Below are positions 21,602 through 33,880 of a stretch of DNA of 64,000 nucleotides, in pieces. A program made the translations under genes and the position numbers. The notes beneath the pieces were generated by a model, which saw only the letters and a list, made by a program, of their open reading frames with translations, searched no databases and was not told the origin of the DNA. Origin of the DNA: Gnetum montanum (taxonomy: Eukaryota; Streptophyta; Gnetopsida; Gnetales; Gnetaceae); NCBI GenBank assembly GCA_015680685.1, contig MNCI01036469.1, positions 18,183 to 82,182 on the forward strand. Direction: 5' to 3'. Position 1 is the stretch's first letter. Each line of letters opens with the position of its first letter.

Positions 21602-23600
21602 TACTACCATGACTAAATAAAAACTTATCCTTGAGTGAATAAGAGGAGGAACAAGCTCATTACAACATAACATATTGGGTAGGAATGGGATTATTGACTG
21701 ACATTACAAATTGACTTAGATAAAGTAGACAAATTCTAAGTGCCCATGTGTACGAAATTACAATTTTTACAAAATGGGATGTTCATGATAAGAGAAGTGA
21801 ACACCCTAGATAACACTGACATCCAATGTCTCTTGGTAGTAGAAGAATGAGAGAGAGAAAAGAGATCCAATGATCACGAATGGTCCTCATTGTGTGGTAC
21901 TACTACATCCTTAGTGAAGATAGTTTCACTTCTAGTCCATGCTTCCACTACAATCACAATAGAATCATGAATCAGTATGCAATGTGTAACACATAGTGGT
22001 TAAATACCTTATTTTGTTGATGTCTACACTTGACTAGGTTGTGATTGTGATTGATTAGTTTCTTGAGTAGTGTTAGCAGTAAGGCTGATAAATAGGGTAA
22101 AATAGATAAGTGGTCCATTAAATTTGGAAAAAGCTCAACACAAGAAAAATATTTGAAGATGGTATAAGAGTTCACAATAATAAAAAAGAAAGTTCACTAA
22201 AAATTGTTGTGAAGATGTGTACAATTAGATGTTATTGATGGGGTAAAAAAAAATAATTTGATTGTAAAAATGTATGAGGGTAAAGAACTTAGCTAAGCTA
22301 ATCAAAATATATCCAAGTGGTTCCTCCCCAAAGCAAGCATAGGCATTTGATGCCATTACATAACTTCAAACCAAAGAGTCCATGGGCTCCATGAATGATT
22401 AATGGTTATAGAAGGTTATGTAAAAAACCCCAGAAGAAACTAACTAAGAATCCTAACACATCAAACTAGGACATTGAACCAAAAAAACCATTAGTGAGGT
22501 GAGACATGGAAAGCATAGATGGATGAGAGAGAGAGAGAGTGGAATGGAGTTCCTAATTACAGTCATATGAAGTCCCTTGTGGATTTTGTGGTTAAATGAC
22601 TTGATAGAATTCATCTTTAGTCTAGACCAAAACCAACCATGTTCAATGAATTCACATAATCATTCTAAGACCAATCCATCCCTTGAGACATAAGAGTGCT
22701 CCCACAAATAATCGCCATTCCTTATTAGAGAAGTAGGAAGTGAGAAAGGGCCTTAGTTATAGGGGACTAGTCCCATAACTAGTGCTTGTAGCCTATTTAT
22801 TCTATCTAAGGGGTGTGCCTTGAATTTCCATTGTGGTTTTTTTTTTGAAATGGGAACCACACCATGCAAAGACACATACATTTATTTTGTCCAAGTGGTC
22901 TACTTTGAATTCTAATCATTTTTTTTCTAATGAGAACCACACCATGCAAGGTCTTATTCAACTTTTTGTATTAATTAGCATGGAATGGTAAGAAATTCAT
23001 GAAAACACACATGCACCCAAGTAAATAGAAAGGCACAAAGAATATTGAATCCCCTTGAAGCCACATCCTATTTAAACCTTTGAATCCTTTCCAATTTCAA
23101 AAACTACCAAATTCACAAATTTAGTAAAGTTTTATTAATGAAAAAAGGACTGCACATTTCCAAAACAAGGAAAACCATAGAGTGTGTGGATGGGTAAATG
23201 TTGCGGACTCACTGCTTATTGCATGAAAAAGAAACCATGTCCTAATTATTCATAATGAAATTCAAAGCCAGAAACCAAACACCAACAATCAAATAAAAAT
23301 AATACATACCACCATCAAGTAATGCAATACAATTGTACCTGGCACATAGTAACAAAAAGTTAGAAAATCACACCAAATAAAATAAAATATAAAAGAGAAA
23401 GTAAAATATTCAAGAAACATCAAATATACTAACAATGGTGTAAAATAGAAATTAGAAAAGATTAATAACATGAAAAAAAAGATGTAAAATAAAGAACATG
23501 TAAAACAAAAAGTTATAAAATAAAAAATGTGTAAAATAAAAAGTTGAGAAACTAACAAGCCACTTAAATGATTAGCATGAGTGGCCATCTCCCATGACTA
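21602..23600 (-). other. 3' spacer of unit 1 in C
   Basis: No gene is supported. Contents are a degraded polypurine tract (21602-21615, CATGGTAGTA on the minus strand), an AT-rich stretch, the shared cctccccaaagca block (22324), a short (GA)n run (22528-22540), a two-copy minisatellite (22797-22953) and an AT-rich segment ending at the integrase tail (23580). Confidence 0.6.
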
Positions 23601-24840
23601 AGTTGAAAGGAGAAAATCCAAAATATAGAGCATGGTTATCTATTTGATGAGGTGCTTGTTGTGTTATCTGACATATGCTCATGGAAAGGTTTAATTTCTT
23701 GGATGTTTACTAGTTGTTTCTTGTTTAGGCTCTTAGGTTTATAGATCATCATGGCCCTAGAGGAAAAAGACTCATACATAATGTAAGGTCCTTCCCACAA
23801 TGTTTGAAAATTAATTTGTTGAGGTATGTGTGTGGGGTTCTAGTAGAGAACCTTATCTCCTGGTTGAAATTTGACATTTCTAATTTTTAAGTCATGATGT
23901 TTTTTGTTATAGGCCTTGTGCAACTTATTAAATGATAAGGCCACTAATTGATTTTTGTCTAGCAGGTTGAGATTCATTAGTCTTTATTTTTGGGCTAGAC
24001 TTAAGTCAAGGTTAAGATCACAAGTTGTTGAAAGTGTACCGAGCTTGGATTGAATAGGAAGTATTGGTAGTTTTTCATACACAATCTCATAGGGAGAATA
24101 ACCTATAGGAAGTTTCTAGGTTGAGCAGTAGCCCTAAAGGGCATCATTCAGTTTTATGCTCCAGTCCTTCCTATACTTGCTAATAGTTCTTGTTAATATC
24201 CTTGTGATTTCCCTATTGGTAACCTCATCTTGACCATTATCTTGGGGATGGTATGGTGTTGTGAGTTTATGTTCAACCCTCAAGCATTGCATGAGCTTTC
24301 AAAAACTAGTGCCTATAAAATGAGTTCCATTGCCAAAAATTAATGCACATAGCATACCAAACCTATTTACAACATTTTTTTGTACAAATTGAGTAGCAAT
24401 AAAATATGTACACTCGATGATGGCTACTACTTTTAGCCACTTCATACAATTGTTAATAGTGTCTATGATGTACACCTTTCCATTTGACATGGGCATGATG
24501 GAACACATGAAGTCAATGCCCTAGATGTTGAAGGGTTTTAGTAGTTGAATCCATTATTGAGGTCCCTCTATTTGAGTAGTCATTCCACCATCTCATTGGC
24601 ATCATTCACAAGAGTAGATGTAATGGTGAGCATCACTGAAGAGTGTTGGATAGTAGTACCTTCCCATCAGGATTTTAATGATTGTGTATCTCCTTGCATA
24701 GTGTTTCCCATAAGGACCTTCATGAGCATCTTAGAGAACATGTAGTTAATCGACATCAAGGACACACCAACGAACTAGGCCATCGATCCATACCTTGTAG
24801 AGGTGTCCATTGATTTCCATGAAGTGCTTTACCTAGTGAA
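23601..24840 (-). pseudogene. int: Integrase of unit 1 in C
   Basis: The core fragment at 24299-24508 reads MCSIMPMSNGKVYIIDTINN, then NGTHFIGTSF. Compared with the unit 2 copy and the family pattern, Asp is Asn in INNCMKW and in the GNGTHF motif, so both catalytic Asp positions are lost. The zinc-binding region upstream (24560-24750) is scrambled by stops. Confidence 0.75.
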
Positions 24841-26350
24841 GAAATTATTGTTTCTTTTGGTGGTCCAACCATTGTGGCATCTCCTGAGTGAGTAGATAGG
24901 TGACAATGCCATCATACCATTTTAGCTCATTGGGAATTTGTTCAGTTACAGCCCCAACAAAGAGGAGTTTATCAAGAAATGTATCAAATAATGGGCTTTC
25001 TTCCTCTTTTTCATCCCACCACAACTAAGACAAGTGATTAGCTACCACATCCTCAGTGCCCTTTTAATCTACCATTGTAAGATCGAATTCCTACAAGGTC
25101 ACCAGCCACTATATGACACGAAGGTTTACTATTTGCTTGTTCATTAGGAAGAAAATGGCACTATGATCTATGTGCATAAACACCTTATATCAAAGCATAT
25201 AATTCCTGAACTTCTCTAGAGTAAACACCACCACCATCAATTCTTTTTCTGTAGTGGTGTAGTTTAGTTGTGCATCCACAATGCTTTTGCTGGCGCAGTG
25301 GGATGTAGTATGGACATTTCTTGTCATCTAACTACATCAGCATAGCTCCCAAAGCATAATTTGATGCATTCTTCATAATATAAAATGGTTTGGACAAGTC
25401 AAGTGCTTGTAGGATTGGAGTTTCTACAAGCTTCTCTTTCAGTTGCTGGAATGATTTTTCACATTCTGCAGTCTAGAAAAAGGGAGCATCTTTCTTTGTT
25501 AGCTCGACCAATGATTTTTTGATCTTAGATAAATCCTCTATGAATTGCTGGTAGTAGCCAGTATGTCCAAGGAATGACCAAACATCTTTAACTATTTCTG
25601 GTTGGTAGGTTATTCCTTGGATAATCTTTATTTTCTCAGGGTCTACTTCAATTCTTACTTATGAGATTCTATGCCCCAGTACAATGCCCTCTTAAACCAT
25701 GAGGTGACTTTTCTACCAATTGAGCTACAAGTTGGTTTTAACACACCATTTCAGTACTTGCTCAAGTTGGTCTAGGGCTTGCTCAAATCTAGTTCCATAG
25801 GTGGAGAAGTCATCCATAAATACTTCCACATCATTACCAATTTGCTATTGAAAAATTCTTGGAACTATGCATTGGAACGTGGTAGGCATGTTGCATAGAC
25901 CAAATAGCATCTTTTGATATGCAAAAGTTCCCTAGGGACTCATGAATGTTATCTTTGCTTGGTATTCTAGTGTAATTTAAATTTGGTTATAGCCACTATA
26001 ACCATCTAGAAAGCTGTAGTAGTACTGGCCATATATGGTGTTCAGCACTTGGTCAATAAATGGCAACAAAAAATGATCCTTGAATGTTTCCATGTTCAGC
26101 AGCCTAAAATTGATGCAGACCTACCAATTTCCATCTTTCTTTGGCATAATCACTAGTAGGCTAACCCACTAGTTATCTACAATGGGATAGATGAACCCCA
26201 CCTTGAGGAGTTGCTCGATTTCCTCCTTAATGATCTACTTTAGTTTCAGGTTCAATCACCTCTATGGCTATCATTTTGGCTTCATGGCTAGGTTGGTGTA
26301 GATGTGATGTTGGCATATCCTAGGATCAATCCTTGTGAGTTCAAGATATG
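24841..26350 (-). pseudogene. RT and RNase H of unit 1 in C
   Basis: RT is readable as GFIHPIVDN (about 26170-26200), the FLDGYSGYNQI motif (about 25975-26010), LFGLCNMPTTFQC (about 25865-25905) and the catalytic EVFMDDFSTYG (about 25803-25832), which is intact. RNase H follows (KPFYIMKNASNYALGAML, about 25325-25400), with Asp changed to Asn at the first catalytic position. Stops and frameshifts are frequent. Confidence 0.8.
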
Positions 26351-26599
26351 ATCAAGCAAAAGCTACTGACCATCTTTCAACTACCTTCAACAACATCCTT
26401 TTCTATTTTGGAGCAAGTTCAACAACATCCTTTTAAAAAATACATATTCCATTCTAGCTAATAACATTTTTAGCTCAAGGGGCTCTTGTTTGAATTTTTC
26501 AAAAATTTCCAACTCTCCCCAGTGAGTATCATCATTTGTGTCATCAGAGAGTTGGTGATGAACTTGCTCTAGGTCATCCATGCTCATGACATATCAACA

Positions 26600-27430
26600 T
26601 GTCAAGCTCTCAGTCAATTCCATGCAAAGTGTGCTACTTCACTATCAATGGTCAGCCACTAGGTGCCCTCCTACTTTGTGGGTGCTGTATATAGACATCT
26701 TTGAATTTCTGCTTCTGGTGCACACTATTTTTATGTAGAGATAGATGCTTACTTTACATCTCATAGTTTCTACATACAATTACACCCGATATCGCTATAC
26801 GCAATGCATAGAACTCTCTTCTTCTTAATCTTTTTAAATACATTTTCTTTATATATCTCTAGGAAAAGATATCTAATGTCCATTCTTGCATCGATGGTAC
26901 TCAGCCATGCCCTTCCCATGATAATTGAAAAATCTCCTTTATAGTTCTCCACTTTGATTACTAGGAAATTGGCAGGATAAGACCACTTATAGAAAGTGAT
27001 CACAATGTCTTCTACTAGTCCCAATGAAATAGTGATGAACTAGTCTACCAATTCTAATCTTATGTTGCTCTTCTGAAGAGGAGATAGGTTTCAAGTAGTG
27101 TACATGTCATGAAAAATTAAATTAACACCAAAAATTGAATCGAGAAGAGCCTTTCATGGTTCTTTCCCAAAAATCTACAAGTAAATTAAAGGACTTCTAG
27201 GAGTAGCTAATTTTTCAAGAAGGTTTCTTACACAAATTCAATTAGACACAGTATGAGTGAGAATTACAATATGGATTCTTGGTAGAGTTTGGTTTGAAGA
27301 AGGCCTAAAGGAATCCGATACAGAGGAGGGAGAGGTAGGAGTAGGGTTGTCAACCATAGGTGTATGTGAGGGCTTAGGTGGACTATGGGGTTGAAATAAA
27401 GGTCTTTTCTTTGAACAAGCATTCAACCCC
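26600..27430 (-). pseudogene. Protease region of unit 1 in C
   Basis: The 84-aa stretch 26770-27024 reads MGLVEDIVITFYKWSYPANF and IIMGRAWLSTIDARMDIR, the C-terminal half of the Athila/Tat aspartic protease (I-I-MGR-WLST). The catalytic N-terminal half (27090-27200) is degraded. Upstream 27238-27426 is the Pro/Ser-rich end of gag. Confidence 0.75.
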
Positions 27431-29318
27431 TACAATTGATGATTCAGTTGCAAATTAATAACCCTCGTAATGTTTCATTGCTATAGTTGGGTTGGTAGTT
27501 CACCCTACATAGGTAGAGTAGGTGGTAGCTATGCAAGTGGAGGAGTATGTGGAAGGATAGTAGGAGGATAAGGGTAAGAGATGGTATTTCTTCTTTCATG
27601 TGGAAAATGAGCTTGATAATAATTTGAAGGATAGTAGTGAGGTTGAAAATGAGAAACATGATAGGAAGTGTCACATAAAGACATGGGTTGTTGAATGTGG
27701 TAACCATATGGATCAGGTTGTCGATAAGGATATTATTGCCTTGGTATTGCCATTGCCCATGATTGTGGTTATTGCCATTGTTGATATTGTTCATATGATT
27801 GCAGTGGAGCTCCACTTAGATAGTACAATTGTTTCTAGTAGAACTACCTGAGATTACCTTAAGGATAAGGTAACCTTTTAGATGTTTACCTTTGTGTAAT
27901 TTTTGGATGTAAGGCATACATCTTAGACTCCTATAGATGTGACACAATGGGGCAACATTCTTTAGGATGTTCATGTTGATAGACATCACACCCATGATCA
28001 TCATCTAATTCACTATCCACAACTTCTTTGATTTCAGCAATCTCACCCTTACCTTTGTGATATGCATGCTCAACTTCCTTACATCTCCTACGCTCACTAT
28101 CTTTACTTTGTTCTTTGGACCCTTCAGCGATTTTGAGAATAGCTTGGAATCTATTATCCATTGAGTCCCATAACTAATCAACCTTGCTCATAAGTTCATA
28201 TTAGAATTTTTGAAGTGGAAATGTTTTCTTATTCATCCCCTCATCAAATATGAACTCATCCTCATCATCATAGAATCAAACCTTCCTCTTGTGGATGGAA
28301 GGATCACAGTTGTACTCTTCTACACTTTCTCTTTTTCTTAGTTCATCCTCCTCTTTAGTGACCTACTTTATTAATCTTTGTATTTGATGGAAAATTAGTT
28401 TTAACAATCACGATTGGGCATAGACACCAAGTGGTTTCCTCGTTTCATTACAAAGTTCATATACAATGTGGCGAGGTTGAACCAATTGAGAATAACCATG
28501 GCCAAGACATTTGTGCATCAAGGTATAGTATCAACCAATGATGACATCCAAGGGTTTGTGTGTTTCTTGTTTTCACCTTGGATTACATTTGATACTTAAG
28601 TTGGACACTCTAAAGTACATTTGATACTTAATTTGGACACTCTGGAGTACATTTGATACTTATCATTGAACAACTTAAGCATGGTACTCCATAGTCTGAT
28701 AGATTCTAGCTCTAAGGATTGGTACCAATTTTTTGCTTCCTTAATGTGTGTCCTAGGGAAAAATTTCAATTTTTGTCACTCTTTCTCTATGTTCTACAAG
28801 GCACATGCATCTTAGAAAGCTTAAAGATGATTTTATAGATTAGAGTTATATCCTCCTTCAAATTGAGGAATATTGTTCATGTCTAACCATTTGATTTTAC
28901 TATCTTTCACATGCCTTGTTGGAATTCTGACTACTTCTACAATGTTAAGAATACTTCAGGTAGTAAATAGAGGCTCATCAAGGCCTTGATCATGGTGCCT
29001 ATGATTCCCTCTACTACCCCTTCATTCATAGAAATGTACCTCTCTTGAACATTTGCGCCCTTGATCTTGTCTATCTCGATAGTACCCTTGGTTATTTTGG
29101 TCCAATTGGTTGTTTCATTTATTTCGATCACCTCCATCACGATCTTACCTTTTGTGATCATAGTCAGAGCCAGAAGGAAAAGAAGATGATGAAGGGAAAG
29201 AGGAAGTAATGGTGACCATGATCATGATCTTGCTTCATATCTGCTTCCCTGTCTTGACTTGCCCCTTTGGATCCTTCTTTGTTATTGGATCCCTTTTTAC
29301 TACAATCAGGATTATAAG
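27431..29318 (-). pseudogene. gag: gag of unit 1 in C, lacking its start
   Basis: Collinear with unit 2 gag (34130-36000). Acidic and basic segments (PKECCPIVSHL, about 27931-27965; charged stretch 28060-28150) and the gag domain (28600-28900) can be followed. It begins abruptly at about 29318 (NPDCSKKGSNNKEGSKGAS), without the 480 bp or so that in unit 2 lead to the ATG, and is joined to the spacer of unit 2. Confidence 0.75.
28583..28666. repeat. Local tandem repeat in gag of unit 1
   Basis: A unit of about 32 bp, tacatttgatactta plus ttggacactct, occurs twice in full and a third time in part. Unit 2 has the segment once (about 35286-35318), so the expansion happened after the units separated. 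Confidence 0.85.
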
Positions 29319-30290
29319 ACATAAGAGTACTCCCATAAACAACCACTGTTCCTTATTAGAGAATAAGTAGGAAGTGAGGAAGGACCTTAGTTAGAGGGGA
29401 CTAGTCCCATAACCAATGCTTGTAGCCTATTTATTTTGTCTAAGTGGTGTGCTTTGAATTTCCATTATGGTATTTTTTGAAATGGGAACCACACCATGCA
29501 AAGACACATACATTTATTTTGTCCAAGGGGTATGCTTTGAATTCTCATCATTTTTTTTCTTTTCTTGATGAGAACCACATCATCCAAAAATTTATGCATT
29601 TATTTTGTCCAAGGAATCTACTTTGAATTCTCATTATTATTATTAGATGAGAACCACACCATACAAGGACTTATTCAACTTCCTTTTATTAATTAGCATG
29701 GAATGGTAAGAAATTCATCAAAACACACATGCACCCAAGCAAACAAAAAAGCACAAAGAATACCAAATTTTCTTGAAGCGACATCCTATTCAGACCTTTG
29801 AATCCTTCCCAATTCTGGAAACTACCAAAGTTACAAATTTATTAAAGTTTTATTAATGAAAAAGGAACTGCACATTTCCAAAATAAGGAAAACCATAGAG
29901 TGTGTGGATGGGTGGATGTTGTGGACTCATTGCCTATTGCATAAAGAGAAACCATGTCCTAATTATCCATAACAAAATTCAAAGCTAGAGATCAGACACC
30001 AGAAATCAAATAAAAATAATACATACCACCATCAAGTAAAGCATTACCATTGTACCTGACACTTATTAACAAAAAGTTAATAAATCACACCAAATAAAAT
30101 AAAACATAAAAGAGTGTAAAATATTCAAGAAAGATCAAATATACTAACAATGGTGTAAAAGAAATATTAGAAAAGATTAATAACATGAAAATAAAAATAT
30201 GTAAAATAAAAGCTATAAAACAAAAAAATGTGTAAAAAAAAAATTGAAAAATTGAGGAGCCACTTAAATGATTAGCATGAGTGGCCATCT
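29319..30290 (-). other. 3' spacer of unit 2 in C
   Basis: Homologous to 22690-23600. It holds a three-copy minisatellite (29434-29685) and the AT-rich stretch before the integrase tail. The 1 kb that in unit 1 leads on to the LTR (21602-22690) is missing. Confidence 0.65.
29434..29685. repeat. Three-copy minisatellite, about 85 bp units
   Basis: Each unit contains ttttgtc(c/t)aag, ctttgaatt and gagaaccaca(c/t)cat or gggaaccacaccat. The matching place in unit 1 has two units (22797-22953) and in element E one (62133-62210). Confidence 0.85.
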
Positions 30291-31660
30291 CCCCCATGAC
30301 TAAGTTGAAAGGAGGAGATCCAAAATATGGAGTGTGGTTGTCCATCTAATGAGGTGCTTGTTCTATTAGTTGACATATTCTCATGGAAAGGTTTAATTTG
30401 TTGGATGTTGACTAGCTATTTCTTGTTTGGGCTCTCAGGTCTATAGATCATCATGGTTCCAAAGGGAAAAGTCTCATAAATAATGTAAGGTCCTTCCCAC
30501 AATGTTTGAAACTTAGTTCATTGATGTACATGTGTGGGGTTTCAGTAGAGAACTTTATCTCTCAGTTGAAATTTGACCTTTTTAATATTTAGGTCATGAT
30601 GCTTTTTTGTTATAGGCCTTGTGAAACTCATTAGATGATAAGGCTACTAATCAATTTTTGTCTAGCAAGTTGAGATTCATTAGTCTTTCTTTTTATTCTA
30701 GACTTAAGTCAAGGTCAAGATCACAAGATGTTGAAAGTGTATGAAGCTTAGATTGAATAGGAAGTATTGGTAATTTTCCATACACAAGCTCATAGGGAGA
30801 GTAGCCTATAGGAAGTTTCTAGGTTGAGTGGTAGCCCTAAAGGTCATCATTAAGTTTTGTGCTCTAGTCCTTCATATACTTGCTAACAATTCTTGTTAGC
30901 ATCATTGTGATTTCCCTATTGGTAACCTCAGCTTGACCGTTAGCTTGGGGATGGTAAGGTGTTATGAGTTTATGTTTAACCCCTAAGTGTTGCATGAGCT
31001 TTTGAAAAGTAGTGCCTATAAAATGAGTTCCATTGTTAGAAATTAATGCACGTGGCATACTAAACCTATTTACAATGTTTTGTTGTACAAATTGAGTAGC
31101 AATAGAAGATGTACACTTGATGATAGCTACTACATTTACCCACTTCATACAATTGTCAATAGTGACTATGATGTACGCCTTTCCATTTGACATGGGCATG
31201 ATGGAGCACATGAAGTCAATGCCCTAGATGTTGAAGGGTTTTAGTAGTTGAATCCATTATTGGGGTCCCTCTATTTGAGTAGTCATTCCACCATATCATT
31301 GACATCATTCACAAGAGCATATGTAATGGTGAGCATCTTTGAAGAGTGTTGGCTAGTAGTACCCTACCATCAAGATTTTAATTGTTGTGCATCTCCAAGC
31401 ATAGTGTCCTCCACAAGGACCTTCATGATCATCTTGGATAATGTGCAATTGATCAACATCAAGGACACACCAATGAATGAGGCCATTAGTGCACACCTTG
31501 TAGAGGTGTCCATTGATTTCCATGAAGTGCTTTATCTAGTGAAGAAACTACTATTTCTTCCAATGGTCCAACCCTTGTGGCATCTCCTAAGTGAGTAGAT
31601 AGGTGAGAATGTCATCATATCATTTTGGCTCATCAGGCATTTATTCAGTTATAGCCCCAA
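30291..31660 (-). pseudogene. int: Integrase of unit 2 in C
   Basis: The longest open piece (30864-31211, 115 aa) reads KAYIIVTIDNCMKWVNVVAI, then ALISNNGTHFIGTTFQKLMQ and PYHPQANGQAEVTNREI. This is the DDE core: the first Asp and the Glu are kept, and the second Asp is Asn (ISNNGTHF). It ends with a short tail near 30300 and has no chromodomain, as expected for the Athila/Tat clade. Confidence 0.85.
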
Positions 31661-33250
31661 CAAAGAGGAGCTCATTAAGAAATGTATTAGATAATCAGCT
31701 TTCTTCCTCTTTGTTATCCCACCACAATTGACAATGAATCAGCAACCATATTCTCAGTGCCCTTTTGATCTACCATCATAAGATCGAATTTCTACAAGAT
31801 CACGAACTATCATATAACACAAAGGCTTACCATTGTCTTGTTCATTAGGAAGTGAATGACACTGTGGTTTGTGTGCACAAACACCTTATATCTAAGCACA
31901 TAATGCATGAACTTCTCTAGAGCAAACACCACCACCATCAATTTTTTTTTGTAGTGGTGTAGTTTAAATATGCACCCACAATGCTTTATCTAATGCAGTG
32001 GATGTAGTAAGGACATTTCTTATCATTTGACTATCTTAGCATAGCTCCCAAGGCATAATTTGATGCATCTATCATAATATGAAATGGTCTAGACTAGTTA
32101 GGTGCTTGTAGGATTGGAGTTTCTACAAGCTTCTCTTTCAATTGCTAGAATGCTTTTTCACTTTTTACGGTCCAGACAAAGGGAGAATCTTTCTTTATTA
32201 GCTTGATCAATGGTATTACAATCTTAGAGAAATCCTTTATGAATCACAGGTAGTAGCCAGTATGTCTAGAAATGACTAAACATCTTTAACTATTTCTGGT
32301 TGGTGGGTTATCCCTTGGATGATCCTTATTTTCTCAAGTCTATCTCAATTCTTTCTTGTGAGATTTCGTGCCCCAATACAATGCCCTCCTAGATCATGGA
32401 TGAATTTTTTAAAAATTAAGCTGCAAGTTGGTTTCAACACACCATTTTAGCACTTGCTCAAGGTGTTCTAAGGCTTTCTCAAATGTAGCTTCATAGGTGG
32501 ATAAGTCATCCATGAAGACTTCCACTTCATTACCAATTTGCTATTGAAAAATGCTCTAAACTAGGCATTGGAATGTGATAGTCACATTGCATAGACCAAA
32601 CAACATCCTAGGATATGTAAAAGTCCCCCAAGGACTCTTGAATGTTGTCTTTGCTTAGTCTTTCGGTGTAATTTGAATTTTCTTATAGCCACTATAACCA
32701 TCTAGAAAGTTGTAGTAGCAATGCCCAAATATGGTATTGAGAACTTGGTCAACAAATGGCAACGGAATATGATCCTTGAATGTTGCCATGTTTAGTAACC
32801 TACCACCTTTCTTTGGCACAATTACTAGTGTGCTAAACCACTCACTATCCATAATGGGATAGATGAACCCCACCTTGAGGAGTTGCTCAATTTCCTCCTT
32901 AACAATCTAGTTCAATTTCGAATTGAATCTCCTCTATGGTTGTCATTTTGGCTTCATGGCTAGGTTGATGTAGATGTGATGCTAGCATATCCTAGGATCA
33001 ATCCCTATGTGTTTAGGATATAACCAAGAAAATGCTACTAACCATCTTTCAACTACCTTCAACAACATCCTTTTCTATTCTGGAGCAAGCTTTGAACTGA
33101 TTATAATCGACTTCCCATTTTTCAAAAATACATATTCCATTCTAGCTAGTAATGTTCTCTACTCAAGGGGCTCTTGTTTGAATTTTTCAAGAATTTTCAA
33201 CTCTTCCTAGTGAGTATCAACATTTGTATCATTAGAGAGTTGGTGATGAA
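31661..33250 (-). pseudogene. RT and RNase H of unit 2 in C
   Basis: RT is visible as MGFIYPIMDSEWFSTLVIV, then PKKGG, LPFVDQVLN and FLDGYSGYKKIQI (32655-32873), and as EVFMDDLSTY (about 32495-32525). RNase H (RPFHIMIDASNYALGAML, about 32040-32110) keeps its first Asp. Part of the RT just after PKKGG is shortened relative to unit 1. Stops and frameshifts are scattered through it. Confidence 0.8.
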
Positions 33251-33299
33251 CTTGCTCTAGTTCATCCATGCTCATGACATATGCACATGTCAGGCTCTC

Positions 33300-33880
33300 A
33301 ATTGGTTCCATGCAAAGTATGTTGCTTTCAAAATCAATGGTCAACCACTGGATGCCCTCCTATTTTATGGCTACTATCTACAGATACCTTTGAATTTTTA
33401 CTTCTGATGCACATTGTTTGCATGCAGAGATAGATGCTTGCTTTACGACCCATAGTTTCTGCACATAATTGCACTCGGTATTGCTATACATGATGCATGG
33501 AACTCTCTTCTTCTTGATTTTTCTGAATGCATTTTCTTTAGATATCTCCAAGGTAAGATCTCTGATACCCATTCTTACATCGATGATGCTCATCCATGCC
33601 CTTCTCATGATGATTGGAAAATCCCCTTTGTAGTTTTCCACTTTGATTACTAGGAAATTAACAGGATAAGATCACCCATAGATAGTGGTCATAATGTCTT
33701 CTACTAGTCCCAATAGAATAGTGATGGACTAGCCAACCTATTTTAATCTTATGTTGCTCTTCTTAAGAGGAGGAAAGTTCCAAGTAGTGTACATCTCACG
33801 AGAAATTAAATTAACAGTAGAACCTAAATCGAAAAGAGCCTTACATGATTCATTCCCAGCAATTTGCAAGTAAATTATAG
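33300..33880 (-). pseudogene. Protease of unit 2 in C
   Basis: The active-site segment reads ALFDLGSTVNLISREMY (about 33785-33840), with the D-L-G-S form usual in Athila/Tat. Downstream (33378-33641) lies PIIMRRAWMSIIDVRMGIRD, where MGR has become MRR. Confidence 0.82.
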
